Shown: positions 1-10,974 of the stretch, piece after piece | How the letters are laid out: each line of letters starts with the position of its first letter | Numbering within the stretch: position 1 is the first letter of the stretch | DNA from: Cricetomys ansorgei | Taxonomy: Eukaryota > Chordata > Mammalia > Rodentia > Nesomyidae | Assembly: GCA_026225945.1 (NCBI GenBank) | Contig: JAMJFZ010000199.1 | Location: forward strand, 71,926,001 to 71,990,000 | Length of the DNA stretch: 64,000 nucleotides | Direction: 5' to 3' | Notes under the pieces: model-generated | What the model was told of the DNA's origin: nothing | Seen by the model: only the letters and a program-made list of their open reading frames with translations | Database searches by the model: none | Translations under genes and position numbers: made by a program

Positions 1-640
1 TCCTTTTCTTTCCTGAACACACCTGAATATTCCACTCCATCATTGTGAGCGACAGGTTTCCCAGGAGGAAACTGGCAGCTGAGCCCTAACAGAACACAGC
101 CAGATCTGGAGTGGTCTGGGAAGTTGGAGGCAGAGGGGAGACTGGAGTCTTCAAGTTGGGGACTAGGGGGAGGAGGCACACGTTTGGGGAGGACGCAGGT
201 GATTTTTGGATAATCAGAAACAGTGGGTGGGGCAGAGAAGTGGCATCAGAACCCAGGAGCAGCAAAGGAGAAGAAACAGCTAGGGACTGAATGGGAGGGA
301 GAGGTAAACAGACTGCAGGCTCACAGTCTTGTGTGCTCCAAAAGGCTTTCTCCTGAGTGGGGCCCATCTGGGAGGCCAGAGGTGGGGGAGGAAGTGAGGA
401 AAGTGAGAGATCCTGGACCCGCTGAAAAGCCACTGTCCAAAGATTTCTGAAGTGGAAGGACTACCACTCAGCATGGTGATACGCAGGCCCCATGGGTCCT
501 GCAGTATACTTGGAGCAGGTGAGCCCAAGGACCTGAACATTACATTTGGGGGGCGGTCCTCAGACCACAGCGCCTTCTCTGCTGCTTCCTAGACTCTTCT
601 GCACACAGGTGAGTCTGTGATGCAGCCCAGTTCTGTCTGT
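1..640. other. Intergenic, nothing recognised
   Basis: Unique, G-rich on the plus strand. Open frames on both strands lack splice or homology support. Confidence 0.5.
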
Positions 641-644
641 GGGG

Positions 645-972
645 TGTAGCTGTACGCTGCTGTGGCCGCCTAGCAAGGAAGACAAGGAGGCATTTTTCAT
701 AGGTGTAAACTCTGCCAGACTCAGCAGACCTCAGCAGAGAGAACCACTATCGTGGCAAGCACCATACTAGACAGTGGAAGCCTGAGCATCTGTGGTCAGG
801 TGTTTTTGTTGATTCAGAACTCCTCAGATGCAGGTCATAAGGAATCGATCATCCCCCCTCCACAGAACTCCAACAGCTGCAGATCATACAAACACCAAGG
901 CCTAGTCAGCCCTTCCCCCAAAAGTATACAAAACAATATTTTAAACACAACTAAAAATGAATTTCTACAACA
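645..972 (-). mobile_element. Solo LTR, ERVK-like family A
   Basis: About 328 bp. On the minus strand it runs TGTTGTAG to CTACA, with the shared body of this family: a CTGCAGGTGTTGGA-type segment and a GAATCAATAAAAACACCTGA-type poly(A) signal region. The flanks carry a near-matching 6-bp duplication (GTGGGG left, CTGGGG right), as expected for a class II retroviral insertion. There is no internal region beside it. Confidence 0.75.
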
Positions 973-1270
973 CTGGGGTTTGTACATGTCCTGCGTATTC
1001 ATGAGGAGTGCCATTCAAGCCTCTTTCCCCCATCCTAATGTAGACTTTATATACAGGGTATAGAGCAGCCTTTCCCATCAGTTCAGGGACCTGGGAATCC
1101 TCCTACCTCCAGTTAAAATTCCGTAGGCTTATTTTCCCATTGTCATAATCTTTTCTCTTTTCAGAATAAAACTAAGTTGAACTGTGTCCCCTGAGTCTTT
1201 GACAGGATGGGACATCACAGTGATTTTGGATGAAACAGCAGCATGGAGCCTCCAAGTCAGTTGGAGTGTG

Positions 1271-1578
1271 TGTGTGTGAAGTTTATTTTTAGTTATGTTT
1301 AAAATGTTTTATGCACTGTTGGGTGAGGGGCCGTCTAGAGCATTCTGTATTGTTTGCGGGGGTTGGATTTCTGTGGGGATTGTTTTATCGCTAATGCTCT
1401 GCATACACTATCAGTAGAATACCTAAGGCATTCTGAATCAATAAAAACACCTGAGCTGAGAGCACAGGGTTCCACTGTCGATTCAGCCAACTCTGCTGAG
1501 GTCTGGCAGGGCTTCCACCTATGAAAATGCCCCCTTCTTGTTCTGTGTGCTAAGCCACCCTGTAGGGGTACTACAACA
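1271..1578 (+). mobile_element. Solo LTR, ERVK-like family A (plus orientation)
   Basis: This is the reverse complement of the other copies. It includes GAAGTTTATTTTTAGTTATG, the AATCAATAAAAACACCTGAG poly(A) region and a terminal GGTACTACA. Its 5' terminus is eroded into a GTGTGTG run. It sits only 300 bp from the 645-972 copy in the opposite orientation. Confidence 0.7.
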
Positions 1579-1904
1579 TGAGTGGGGGCTAGTGTCTCTT
1601 CTGGAGACATCAGGATATCTTCTGGGTCCTCACCTTGCCTTGGGACCAGTCACATTCGCTGGCTGTGTGGACCCTACCTTGGCTCATTGCCATCAGGAAA
1701 TGCTGCCTTAGTCTGGAGGCCCAGCCCAGTTCCCTCCGTGCCCCATCCCCAAGCCTGTCTCTCAAGACTGTCCCCTTGAAGGCCAAACTCCCTACGGGGA
1801 CCAGGGATCACATATCTTTCCAAGTCTATAAGCTTATTCTCCCCTGTCCCTTCCCTTTACTGTTTCCTGCCTTCTTCCCTCTTCCTTTTTACCATTTAAC
1901 AAAT

Positions 1905-2262
1905 ATGTTGGTTTGAATGAGAATGGCCCCACAAGCTCCTATGTTTGAATGTTTGGTCTCCAGTTGGTGGAACTGTTTGGGAAGGATTATGATGCGTAGC
2001 TTTGTTGGAGCAGGTGTGTCACTGAGGGTGCGCTATGAGGTTTCAAAAGCCCCCATTATTTCCAGTTAGCTCTCTGCCTCATGCTGGAGGACCAAATATA
2101 AGCTCTCAGCTACTGCTCCAGCTCCATGCCTGCCCACCCGCTGCTATGCCATGGTCATAGACTCTAACCTTCTGAAACTGTAAGGCCTCAAATGAACTCT
2201 TCTATACATTGTCTTGTGGTGTCTTACCACAGCAATATAAAAATAACTAAAACAACAAATAC
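1905..2262 (+). mobile_element. Rodent dispersed repeat, type 1 copy
   Basis: TTGGTTTGAATGAGAATGGC, GGTGGAACTGTTTGGGAAGG and a 3' end ACAGCAATATAAAAATAACT. Shares its body with 38668-38982. A common rodent mid-repetitive element whose formal name I cannot assign with certainty. Confidence 0.6.
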
Positions 2263-2267
2263 TTATG

Positions 2268-2460
2268 AGCCTGGAGACATGGCTCAGCAGTTAATTATGA
2301 GGAACAGAGCTTGGATCCCAGCCCTTATGTAAGCTGGACATCACAATACCCATAACTTCAACTCTGAGGGATCCAGTGTTCTCTATCTACTTGTTTCTTT
2401 ATGCAGAGTGTACATATCTACACATACATGTATACACACAACAAATCTTAATAAATTCTA
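2268..2460 (+). mobile_element. B2-related SINE, diverged
   Basis: The head AGCCTGGAGACATGGCTCAGC is followed by a body ending ACACACAACAAATCTTAATAA. The tRNA-derived head is clear and the body is diverged. Confidence 0.6.
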
Positions 2461-3039
2461 AAAACATGTGTTTATTAAATATTAGAATCCATGTGAGTCC
2501 CTGGATGATGACTACCAACCCTCATGGCAAGGAAGCCTTGGCTCCTCTCCTCACTCTTCAGGTGTGGTTCTGATGGTGCCCACTACAGCACAAAGGCTTG
2601 TCCAGGGGACACACTGAGAGAGGTACCTGCGGGAAGTGCTGCATCTCACAAACACACACCCATGCCACTAGTCAGAGGTACTGAGTCGAGTGTACAGCAT
2701 TCCAAATTCCCATCCAACACAGCGTGCTCATGGTTGCAGGGCAGCTGAGGCTTCCTTTGCAGTCGTCAGGGAGCTAGCCGGTGGCCATGAGCAGGTGTGG
2801 GACTTGAGCCCTTCACAGGTTCTACTTTTTGCCCTAGGATTCCTGGTTTAAGAAATGATGGTCATCAACTGCATCCCTACCCAATTTTTACTGGAAAACC
2901 TGGGTGTGTGGGGGACCCAGGCATTCTTAATAAGGCTTCGACACATTTCAGAAGGACAGGGCCTCAGTCTGCACCAGATCCCCACAGTGAACAGGGAAGG
3001 AGAAGTCATGAACACACGGGCGCTGTGCAGGGCCAGCTG

Positions 3040-3055
3040 GAGTGTGTGTGTATGA

Positions 3056-3086
<31 letters not shown>

Positions 3087-3365
3087 TGTGAGTGTGCATG
3101 TGGAGGTCACAGGTCAACCTTGAGTCTCATTCCTCAGAAACCCCTGCCTTGATTTTTGAGATGAGGTCTCTCAATGGAACCCGGGATTTGCAGATTCAGC
3201 TGGACTGGCTGGCCAGCAAGCCCCAAGTATCCTCCTGTCTCCGCCCCCAGTGCTGGCATCCAAGCATGAATAGCAAGCCTGGTTTGATATGTGCATGCTG
3301 AGGCTCAAATTCAGCTCCTCACGCCTGCATGGCAAGCGCTTTACAGACTGAGTCACCTTGCCTGC
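3040..3365 (-). mobile_element. B4-family SINE (ID plus B1 composite), antisense
   Basis: The plus strand reads GTCTCTCAATGGAACCCGGG, GACTGGCTGGCCAGCAAGCC, AGTGCTGGCATCCAAGCATG and GCAAGCGCTTTACAGACTGA, the reverse of the B4/RSINE organisation. A GT/GC dinucleotide run (3056-3084) lies at its tail side. Confidence 0.65.
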
Positions 3366-3555
3366 TGTTTTGTTTTGGCTGCTGTTCCGGGGGCGGAACC
3401 AGGGCCCCAAGCGTGTTAGAGAAGCATCCACCACTGAGCCGCTTCTCCAATGCCTGCCTTCAAGGGATGAGGGGCAGATCTCAGACTCTCACTCCTCCTG
3501 CCTTAGCCTCTCCAGCATTGAGATTACAGGCATGGGTCACCCGTGTGGCTTGTCT
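3366..3555 (-). mobile_element. Second B1/B4-like SINE fragment, antisense
   Basis: TCTCACTCCTCCTGCCTTAG and GCATTGAGATTACAGGCATG are antisense 7SL-derived SINE blocks directly beside the B4 copy at 3040-3365. Confidence 0.55.
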
Positions 3556-4297
3556 TAGCTTTGACTGTGAGATTCCCCGTCCAACATGTAGGACATTAGG
3601 TCTGGAAATACTTGTGATGGGGTCTGAATGATCTGGAGTGGGGAGGAAATTTGTTCATCTTGAAACCCTTCGAGAGCCTGGTACCAAGAGAAGCGTGTCT
3701 TGTCAGTCTCTGGTTCAGGATCATCCGGGTAACAGGTAAAATCACACTGCTCAGCCAGGCTGAGAGCCTGGTGATCACACTGACCCTCAGCTCTGCCCTT
3801 CTTTGAACCTCAGTTGCTTTGTCCTTTTCGGGTCCTTTGAGTGCCCGGTTCTCATATTTTTAGGGCAATCTCCCTCTGCAGTGTAAGCTGTGGTTTTGGC
3901 GAATGCAGTATCGGGAATCCAATATCACGTGTTACAGAATTGTTTCGCAGCTACCCATTCTTCCATCCCTTCCATCCCTCCAGCCCTGTAACTGCCTCCA
4001 GGACATGTGGAATCTCCTGCGGGTCCCGGGCTGCAGTGTCCACCTGGGTCTCCTCACTGTAGTCGGCCTGGCACCTGTGATTCCCACTTCCCAGCATCTG
4101 AACTGCCTGCCTGTCTCCATCAGATTCTTTATTCACAAAGAAAACAAGTGTCCTTCCTTTCTCCACCAAATTGGATCAATACAGGATCCATCTCTGGGTG
4201 AAAGGAAACACCAAGAACCCAGCCAGCCTGTTTACTTATGTTGTAGAGTAAAAATGAATTTGTTATTATCCAACATGAATCTTTATTTCAAACAAGT

Positions 4298-4545
4298 AGC
4301 TTGGAAAGGTGGCACATGCCTGTGGTCCCTGCACTTAGAAGGCTGAGGCAGGAGGATCACAAGTTTAAGGCCAGCTTGGGATAGACGAGTTCAAGTCAGT
4401 TGGGGCTACATTATCAGATCTCGACTTGGAAAAAAAAGTAGAAAAAAATGACATAAAAACCCACTCAGAGTTGGAGCTGTGGCTCAGTGTTCGTGTGCAC
4501 AAGGTTCTAGGTTTAATCCCCAGTACTGCTAGAAAAAACAAAACA
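4298..4545 (+). mobile_element. B1 SINE followed by an ID-like SINE
   Basis: The B1 part is 4298-4447 (GGTGGCACATGCCTGTGGTC, GGCTGAGGCAGGAGGATCAC, A-tail). The ID-like part is 4466-4545 (GGAGCTGTGGCTCAGTGTTC, TAGGTTTAATCCCCAGTACT, A-rich tail). Confidence 0.7.
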
Positions 4546-4599
4546 AAACACCAAAGCAACAAAAACAAGCAACTGAAGAAAATCCAGAGCAGCATGTTG

Positions 4600-4850
4600 T
4601 TACGTCAAATTGTACAGCCTCCTGTGTTGAAGCCCAAATCCCTAGTGTCCAGAATATGACTGTGTTTCAACAGGGCTATTAATGAAGCTTGATTAAGACA
4701 AAACAAGGCAATTAGAGCAGACCTTACCCAATTGCAGTGATGTCCCATAAGAAGAGAGCAGGCCTAGAGGTGCACAGAGGGATAAGCACCTGAAGACTCT
4801 GGGAGAAGACGCCACCTGCTGGCCAAGGAGAGAGGCCTCAGGAGGAACCA
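4600..4850 (+). mobile_element. Ancient mammalian interspersed repeat (unassigned)
   Basis: TTGAAGCCCAAATCCCTAGT and AAGAAGAGAGCAGGCCTAGAGG resemble an old repeat shared by mammals. It is too diverged for a family call here. It contains a CTCF-like motif at 4810-4822. Confidence 0.35.
4810..4822 (-). promoter_or_regulatory. CTCF-like motif (minus)
   Basis: CCAGCAGGTGGCG on the minus strand fits the CTCF core consensus CCASYAGRKGGCR. Confidence 0.45.
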
Positions 4851-5025
4851 GCCCTGTCTACAGTAGCTGGGATCACAGGTGTGTTCTCCACACCCTGCTC
4901 TCTGTACCCTCGATTACAGGATTTACCTAGAAAACCAGAGTCATTAAGTAATAAGCTGTAATGACTTAGGGGGAAAAATCAGTCAAAACACAGGTCAACA
5001 CACATAACCAGTGCCGCTTCTATAG

Positions 5026-5124
5026 ACTACCAATCAGGGCTGAGATGAAGTGAAGGGAACTACCAATCAGGACTGCGATGAAGTGAAAGGAACTACCAAT
5101 CAGGACTGTGATGAAGTGAAGGGA
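5026..5124 (+). repeat. Three tandem copies of a 33-bp unit
   Basis: Units start at 5026, 5059 and 5092 with ACTACCAATCAGG(G/A)CTG and continue GATGAAGTGAA(G/A)GGA. They differ at only a few sites, which suggests a fairly recent duplication. Confidence 0.9.
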
Positions 5125-5129
5125 ACAAT

Positions 5130-6630
5130 TCTTTTACAACAGCCTAACAAAGAACCAGACATCTAGAAATAAGTTAAACAAAGTGGCATGAACATGGAAC
5201 ATTAAAAGCTGTGGGAGAAACAAAGGCGAGCCTAAATAAATGGAAGGGCATCCTAGGCTTAAGGATAGGAAGAGGCTTTTTTAAAATTAACATTTATTTA
5301 GTAATCATATAGTTTATGTGCAAATGTGCCTGTGCTGTGGTGCCTGTGTGCCTGCCAGAAGGCAATTTACTTAAGTTCTCCCTTGTGGATCCCAGGGATC
5401 AAACTGTAGGTGTGGCTGTATATGTAGATGTGGAGTCACCAGGTGTAGATGTTGATTCAGGGCAGAGGACGGTTTATTCTTTGTCTAATTAAATCACTGG
5501 TTCTTGCCTGGAGGCACAGAGCCCTAGGGCATTTTGTAATCTAGAATGTTGTGGGTTTTTCACGAGTGCAGAGTTCTCGAGGAGACAAGTGGCTGACAGA
5601 GCCACTAGCTCAAGAAACAGACTCTGGAGATTAATGCCTTGTGGTGCAAATCCAATTTATTGTGCAGGGAAACAGGTTTTTATGGAGAAAGTAGGGTGGT
5701 GCCCAAGGGAGAGACCCAATAGCTTTGGTCAATGCTTACCTAATCAGAGAGGGATGGGTAAGGTCAATAAAGGCCCAATGGTGTGCCAGGAACTGCCATT
5801 CTAAAGGACTGTGGAATTTTCTCCTGCTTAGAGTACTCGCCTCTGTATGAGTGAGGGCTGATGTCCACCATCAGTGGTGGAAGCAGACACAGGAAGCAGA
5901 ACTCAGAAGGAGTCAGTGTCACACAAAAAGTGACATTTGAGATGAGTCAAAGTGAATGGCAGACAAAGTGACTAATCAGACGAAGAGTTAGCAGAGTAAG
6001 GACATGCCCAACTCTAATGAGAAAAGGCCCCTCTCAGCTAAGATAAAGAGAGTGATATAGAAGTTAGCAGGGTCAGTAAACAGGAGTAGATGCAGTGAGT
6101 CATTTGAAGGGTCAGTAAGAAAAGAGTTGGACAGTCAGCTGAGAAGCAGGCTGAAGAACCAGTGGAGAAACAGGCTAAAGAGTTAGTTGAACAAGAAGAG
6201 TTAGAGTTCAGAAGAAACTAGTCAGAGTGACTCAGTCAGCAGTAGGTCTTGGAAGGCTAAGGCTAAAAGCCTTCAAGGTCCCGGCCTAACAGTTTAAATG
6301 TTCTGTTGGTCTTGAGGGGATCCCAGTGACAGGAGAGAGAGGTGCATCCACTGTTTTTTCCCCCTAGGGATTAAAGGCATGGACTACCACCACTTTCTGA
6401 ATACTGGGATCAAAGGTGTATCTATATTCCATCCAGACCTCTGAATGTAGCCCCTGGGATGTAGACCTTAGCTTTCACCCAGGGCTATTCCTCTACAATC
6501 AAACTCAGGTTATCAAGTATGTTGAGGAGGTACAGAAGGAGAGAAGGAAGAAAGAAAGGGAGGTATGAGAGAGAGGGAATGAGAAAGACAAGGATCGGCT
6601 TCTACTGAAATTCATATAAAATTGGAAGAG
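5130..6630. other. Intergenic, mostly unassigned repeat-like DNA
   Basis: Apart from the possible LTR at 5570-5830, 5900-6250 is rich in AGTCAGT/GAGTTAG motifs and looks like decayed repetitive DNA. No gene. Confidence 0.4.
5570..5830 (-). mobile_element. Possible LTR fragment (minus)
   Basis: On the minus strand, CTGCACAATAAATTGG supplies a poly(A)-like signal, in a setting that resembles rodent LTRs. The assignment rests on weak signals. Confidence 0.3.
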
Positions 6631-6785
6631 TCACAGCATTTGGGGTGCAAGCCTGTAATCCCAGCTCAGAAGGCAGAGGCTGAAGGATCAGAAGTTCAAG
6701 GTCATCCTCAAATACACGCCATTTCCAGGCCAGTCTGGGTTACATGAGATCCTGTGTCAAACAAACAAACAAACAAACAAACAAC
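6630..6785 (+). mobile_element. B1-like SINE with (AAAC)n tail
   Basis: GCAAGCCTGTAATCCCAGCT, CCAGGCCAGTCTGGGTTACA and a CAAACAAACAAAC tail. An old, internally rearranged B1-type copy. Confidence 0.65.
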
Positions 6786-6789
6786 TAGT

Positions 6790-7630
6790 TTAACACTGGC
6801 AAACAGACCATTAGGAGAGAGCAGAGTCCAGAAGCATATACTCATGCACACGCTCAGGTGATTTTTAACAGCACTGTCATGTCTGTCTGTGGCAGAAAGA
6901 TTAGTGTTCCTACAAGTGGTTCTGGGACAGCTGGGTAGCCAAATGTCAGAATCAGGTGACTCTTAGCTCACACACCACACAAAAAATTTAAAAAAAAAGA
7001 AAAGAAAAAAGAAAACAAAAACACCACACCCAAAGCAAATGGATTCACAGTTTTACCTCAAGCAGAAACTAAACAGTAACTTAAGGACAAATTCTTTGGC
7101 TTTTAGGGAGGAAAGCTGCTGCTCCTCCTTCAGAATCTTTAGCTTTTGTGCTTGTTTGTTTCAGAAAAAGCCCGTCAGAGAAAGTCACACAGAACCAGCC
7201 CAAAGCACCTGTCCTCACTCAGCTAGAACCTAAGCTGCACTGGTTGTCATGCTGAATGCCTTGTCCAGGGGGCGCTCCTGTCCGCGGTTGAACACGTGAT
7301 TGAAGCAGGACCTACCCACCCCCCCCCCTCCCCAGCTGAGCCCAGAGGAGCCGGGACCTCACTCTTGAAAACGACCTTTGGAGAAAGTGTAAACCCCTTC
7401 GCCCACCCCCACCCCGTATCCCTTTTGCTTTGTTAGAAAGGCGAACTTCGGGGCTCTCCGTTCCTCTTTCCCTGGCATACCGGAGCCTTCTTCAGCCACC
7501 TGTGTTTCACAGGCAGTGCGTTCCCATGGGGCAAGCCCACAGCTGGAAGAAAACAGGAAAACCCCTTAAATTTGGCCATGGTGCCTTACACTAGAGCACA
7601 ACCAATAATAAGAACAGTGTGAACAAACCC
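6790..7630. other. Intergenic with a more GC-rich patch
   Basis: An A-rich run (6985-7025) is followed by a GC-richer segment (7255-7520) holding CCAGGGGGCGC, a partial CTCF-like core. No gene. Confidence 0.4.
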
Positions 7631-7635
7631 CTGAA

Positions 7636-7800
7636 GCCAGGTGTGGTCGTGCTGCCCCGCAACCCAGCACTGGGGACACTGAAGCAGGAACACGAGTTTG
7701 AGACTGGAGAAGTGGCTCAGCGAGGAAGAGCGCTTGCTGCACAAATAGGACACATGTTCTTAATCCCCGTGCCCATGTAAAAAGCCAAGCGTGTCCTTGT
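7636..7800 (+). mobile_element. Diverged B1 fragment joined to an ID/B4-like head
   Basis: AAGCCAGGTGTGGTCGTGCT (B1-like) is followed by CTGGAGAAGTGGCTCAGCGA and GAAGAGCGCTTGCTGC (ID/B4-like). Confidence 0.5.
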
Positions 7801-8071
7801 TGCCTGTAACCGCACATATCCAACCCTCCACAGGAAATGCCAAACCTGTTACGTAGCTCCTCCTCCTTCCTCCCCTAACTCCTGACAATCGTCCCTCTGT
7901 CTCCACAAATTCACCTGCTTCAGATAGCTTGTGTAAACAGAGACAAGCAGTGCACACCTTCCGTGTTTGGCTTCCTTCACTCACCTAGGGTTCATCCCAA
8001 GTTTCATCCAGTCAGTGCTTTGCTCGTTTTTATAACAGAACCGTATTGCATTGCATGTGTATATATGTATG

Positions 8072-10172
8072 TGTAGAGCTGTATGCCTACTGTGGCAGCT
8101 CACCAAAGAAGGCAAGGAGGCAGAATCATCGGTGCAAACTCTGCCAGATCTCAGCAGCGGGAACCATCATGGCCAGCGCCGTATTCGACAGTGGAACCCT
8201 GAGTGTCAGAGCTCAGGTTTTTTTATTGATTCAGAACTCCTCAGGTGCAGATCATAAGCAATCAAACATCCCCCACAGATTTCCAACACCTTCAGACAAT
8301 ACAAAACACTAAGACTTAGGCAGACCCTTCCCCAACAGTTCACAAAACAATATTTTAAACACAAGTAAAAATAGAATGCTTTTATCTCTACGACACAATT
8401 TAACACTACACCAGCATTTACAAGAGGAGCAATCATGAGGGTTGCTAATGCACAGGACCAAATGAAACCAAACATCTCTCAAGCTTTCACAATGTCTTTG
8501 GACAGCAGAAAAACACTATCAATGTCCAATTATCTGAAATTCACTCACAATCTTCTGGGCTCCTCCAAAGGGCTTGGATCACTTCTCTGGCTCTGCCCTC
8601 TGCAGCACACACAGCTTGTCCTCCAGGGTCTGGCTGGCTCCACTCCATTGCTGCTGCTGTTCTTGGTAGTCATCCCATGGAACTGGCATCTCAAAAACTG
8701 CTGGGGTCCCTTGCTGCAACTGGGCTGCACTTTCACCAATAGTCTCTCCTTGGCTCTCTTCATGGTGCCAAGCCTCAACTTCTCTACATGACCCCTTCAT
8801 CTGGGCCTTCAACTGCTACTAAAGCTGCACCTTCACCAATGGCCTCTCCTGGCCGCTTACAGTACCATGTTTCTCTGCATGACCCCTCATGCCTTCAAAA
8901 CCAGCACCACCTGGGTGACTCGTACAGTACCAAGTTCAGCTCCCAGCTCGAGATACAACCTCAGCCAGTTCTGGAAGACAGCTTCTGTGTGCTGTCCCTG
9001 AGGAAACACTTTCCAGATTTTAAGATAGAGTCTGATTTACAGGAAAAATAACAGGTCACTTTGTCTGCCGTAAGGGTCCCCTCACGGGTTGAGTTGTCAT
9101 CACCATCATCAGTATCTGGACCACTTGTCTTTCTCTTAGTCAGGTTTGCAGGAAAAAAATAAATAATGGGTCAGTTTAACTAAGCGGTGTTTTGGTTCCA
9201 AGCTGCAGCTTCCATAACAGCAAGGGCTCCTGGGCAGGTGGGAAGAATCTCCAGTAGAAACATTCTGGTGGTTTGACATTTTTTTTTTCACCACCACTAT
9301 GGGGAAACTTATATACCCTTCTTCATAGACCTCAAACACAACATTTTGAGCTTCACAAACATACAGTGCAGCTATCAGAAATTCAGTTTGTGAAATTGTA
9401 CCCTACCACCAGTGGTGGGCAGGACCATCAGCTCTATGAATAGGAAAAATGGTCAAAACCTTGCTTCTTCCCTGCTCCCAGCTGAACTCTCTGTTGTCAC
9501 CATGAAAACGTCTTTCTCTAAAGGTCCCTATTCTGTGTCTCTCACTTTTGAGCCCTCTTTCTCACTTAATTTTCACAATTCTCTCTTCATAGAGACTTAT
9601 ATCCTTCCTCACTCTCCTCTTCCTTCTAGAGACTTCTACTCATTATTTCTGCATATATAATCTCTGTCCTCTAGGAGCTGCCCTGAACATACTTTACCAG
9701 ACTTTGTGAGGTCTGGAGTTACTTTTTCATTCTTTCTTGTCTCCATATTGGATGCAAACTAGCATGATGTCAAGCCCCATGTTACAGGCACCGTTTTTAG
9801 TACACCTACTGAGTGGCTCAGCCAAGAAGACAGGGTGGCATATTCATTGGCTGAAACCCTTCCAGATCTCAGCAGAGGGAACCACCATCCCAGCACACTA
9901 GAACCACTGTGCCAGCAGCATACTAGACGGTGGAACCCTGATTGACTGAGCTCAAGTGTTTTTATTGATTCAGAACTCCTCAGAGTGAAGATCATAAGAA
10001 ATCAACCCCCGCCCCCCCGAAAGAAATCTAACACCTGCAGACAATACAAAACACTAAGATCTAGGCTGCCCTTTCCCCAACAGTGCACAAAAACAACCCA
10101 CCAAGTGGAAGAAAATACAAATCTTACAGTTGACGAAGGTCAAGTGTACAGAATATATAAAGAGTTTCTACA
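8072..10172 (-). mobile_element. Deleted ERVK-like provirus, family A (LTR-internal-LTR)
   Basis: On the minus strand, a 5' LTR (10172-9794) and a 3' LTR (about 8372-8072) enclose about 1.4 kb of internal DNA. Just inside the 5' LTR is a degenerate primer-binding region with a GTAACATGGGGC core, compatible with a lysine-tRNA-type site. The LTR-proximal internal part (8373-9160) is shared with the copies at 31.6-33.8 kb. The encoded fragments are glutamine- and glutamate-rich and broken by stops. They could be gag remnants, but this is unproven. There is no pol-sized space, so the element is non-autonomous and inactive. The copy is partly internally duplicated near 9040-9170. Confidence 0.65.
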
Positions 10173-10175
10173 ACT

Positions 10176-10350
10176 CTGGCTGGCCATGGTGATACATATG
10201 CTTTAGTCCCAGTACTCTAGAGGCAGAGAGGCAGAGGCAGAGGCAGAGGCAGAGACAGAGGCAGAGGCAGAGGCAGAGGCAGAGGCAGATCTCTGTGAGT
10301 CTAAGGTCAGCCTGGTCTACATCGTGAGTTCCAGGACATCCTGGCAGAAA
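10176..10350 (+). mobile_element. B1 SINE with expanded GAGGCA hexamer
   Basis: GGTGATACATATGCTTTAGT (diverged head) is followed by a (GAGGCA)n expansion at 10221-10288 and then GTCAGCCTGGTCTACATCGT. The expansion grew from the natural GGCAGAGGCAG motif of B1. Confidence 0.75.
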
Positions 10351-10712
10351 GAAGACATACAACTGGTCAGTCATGAAGAAAAAAAAAAGCTCTATTTCAT
10401 TGGACATTTTGGAAACACAGGGAAAACCACAGAACTATGACACATCCACTGGAGTGGCAGCGCAGAGGATTCTCAAAAACTAATGGGGAGATGGAAAAAC
10501 CTGAACCCTCTCACCTCACTGATGGGAGTGTGAAATAGCACATCCTGTGAGCACAACTGGAGACACAGGAGTGAGGAGGGGTTCAGTACTGTGCAGCCCC
10601 CCAAACTAAGTGCAAAATTACCATATAGCCCATTAATCCCAGTCCTGGATGTATAGCAAATAGAAATAAGCATAGGTGTTCAAACAAAAACTCAGTGCTT
10701 GTAAGAGTGCTA

Positions 10713-10969
10713 TGTTGGGGAAGTTTATATTTAGTTATGTTTGAAATTGTTTCGTGCACTGTTGGGCATGCCTAGAATGGCGTTTTGTGTTATCTGCAGG
10801 TGTTGGATTTCTGTGGGGGGCGTTTAATTGCTTATGATCTGCACATGGTCTCAGTAGAACATCTAAGGAGTTCTGAATCCATAAAACACCTTAGCTCAGA
10901 TGCTCAGATGTTCCACTATGGAGTCTGGCACTGGCCAGAATAGTGGTTCCCTCTGCTGAGGTCTGGCTT
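10713..10969 (+). mobile_element. Truncated LTR, ERVK-like family A (plus orientation)
   Basis: Begins TGTTGGGGAAGTTTATATTT and continues through the family's GTGCACTGTTGGGC, TGTTGGATTTCTGTGGGG and CCATAAAACACC segments. It stops at GAGGTCTGGC, so about 60 bp of the 3' end are missing. Confidence 0.7.
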
Positions 10970-10974
10970 CCCAA

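Noticed and set aside
8435..9051. Overlapping plus- and minus-strand frames of 77-118 codons as a host gene
   Set aside because: The same sequence recurs at 31.7-32.3 kb and 33.0-33.6 kb between LTRs, so it is ERV internal DNA.
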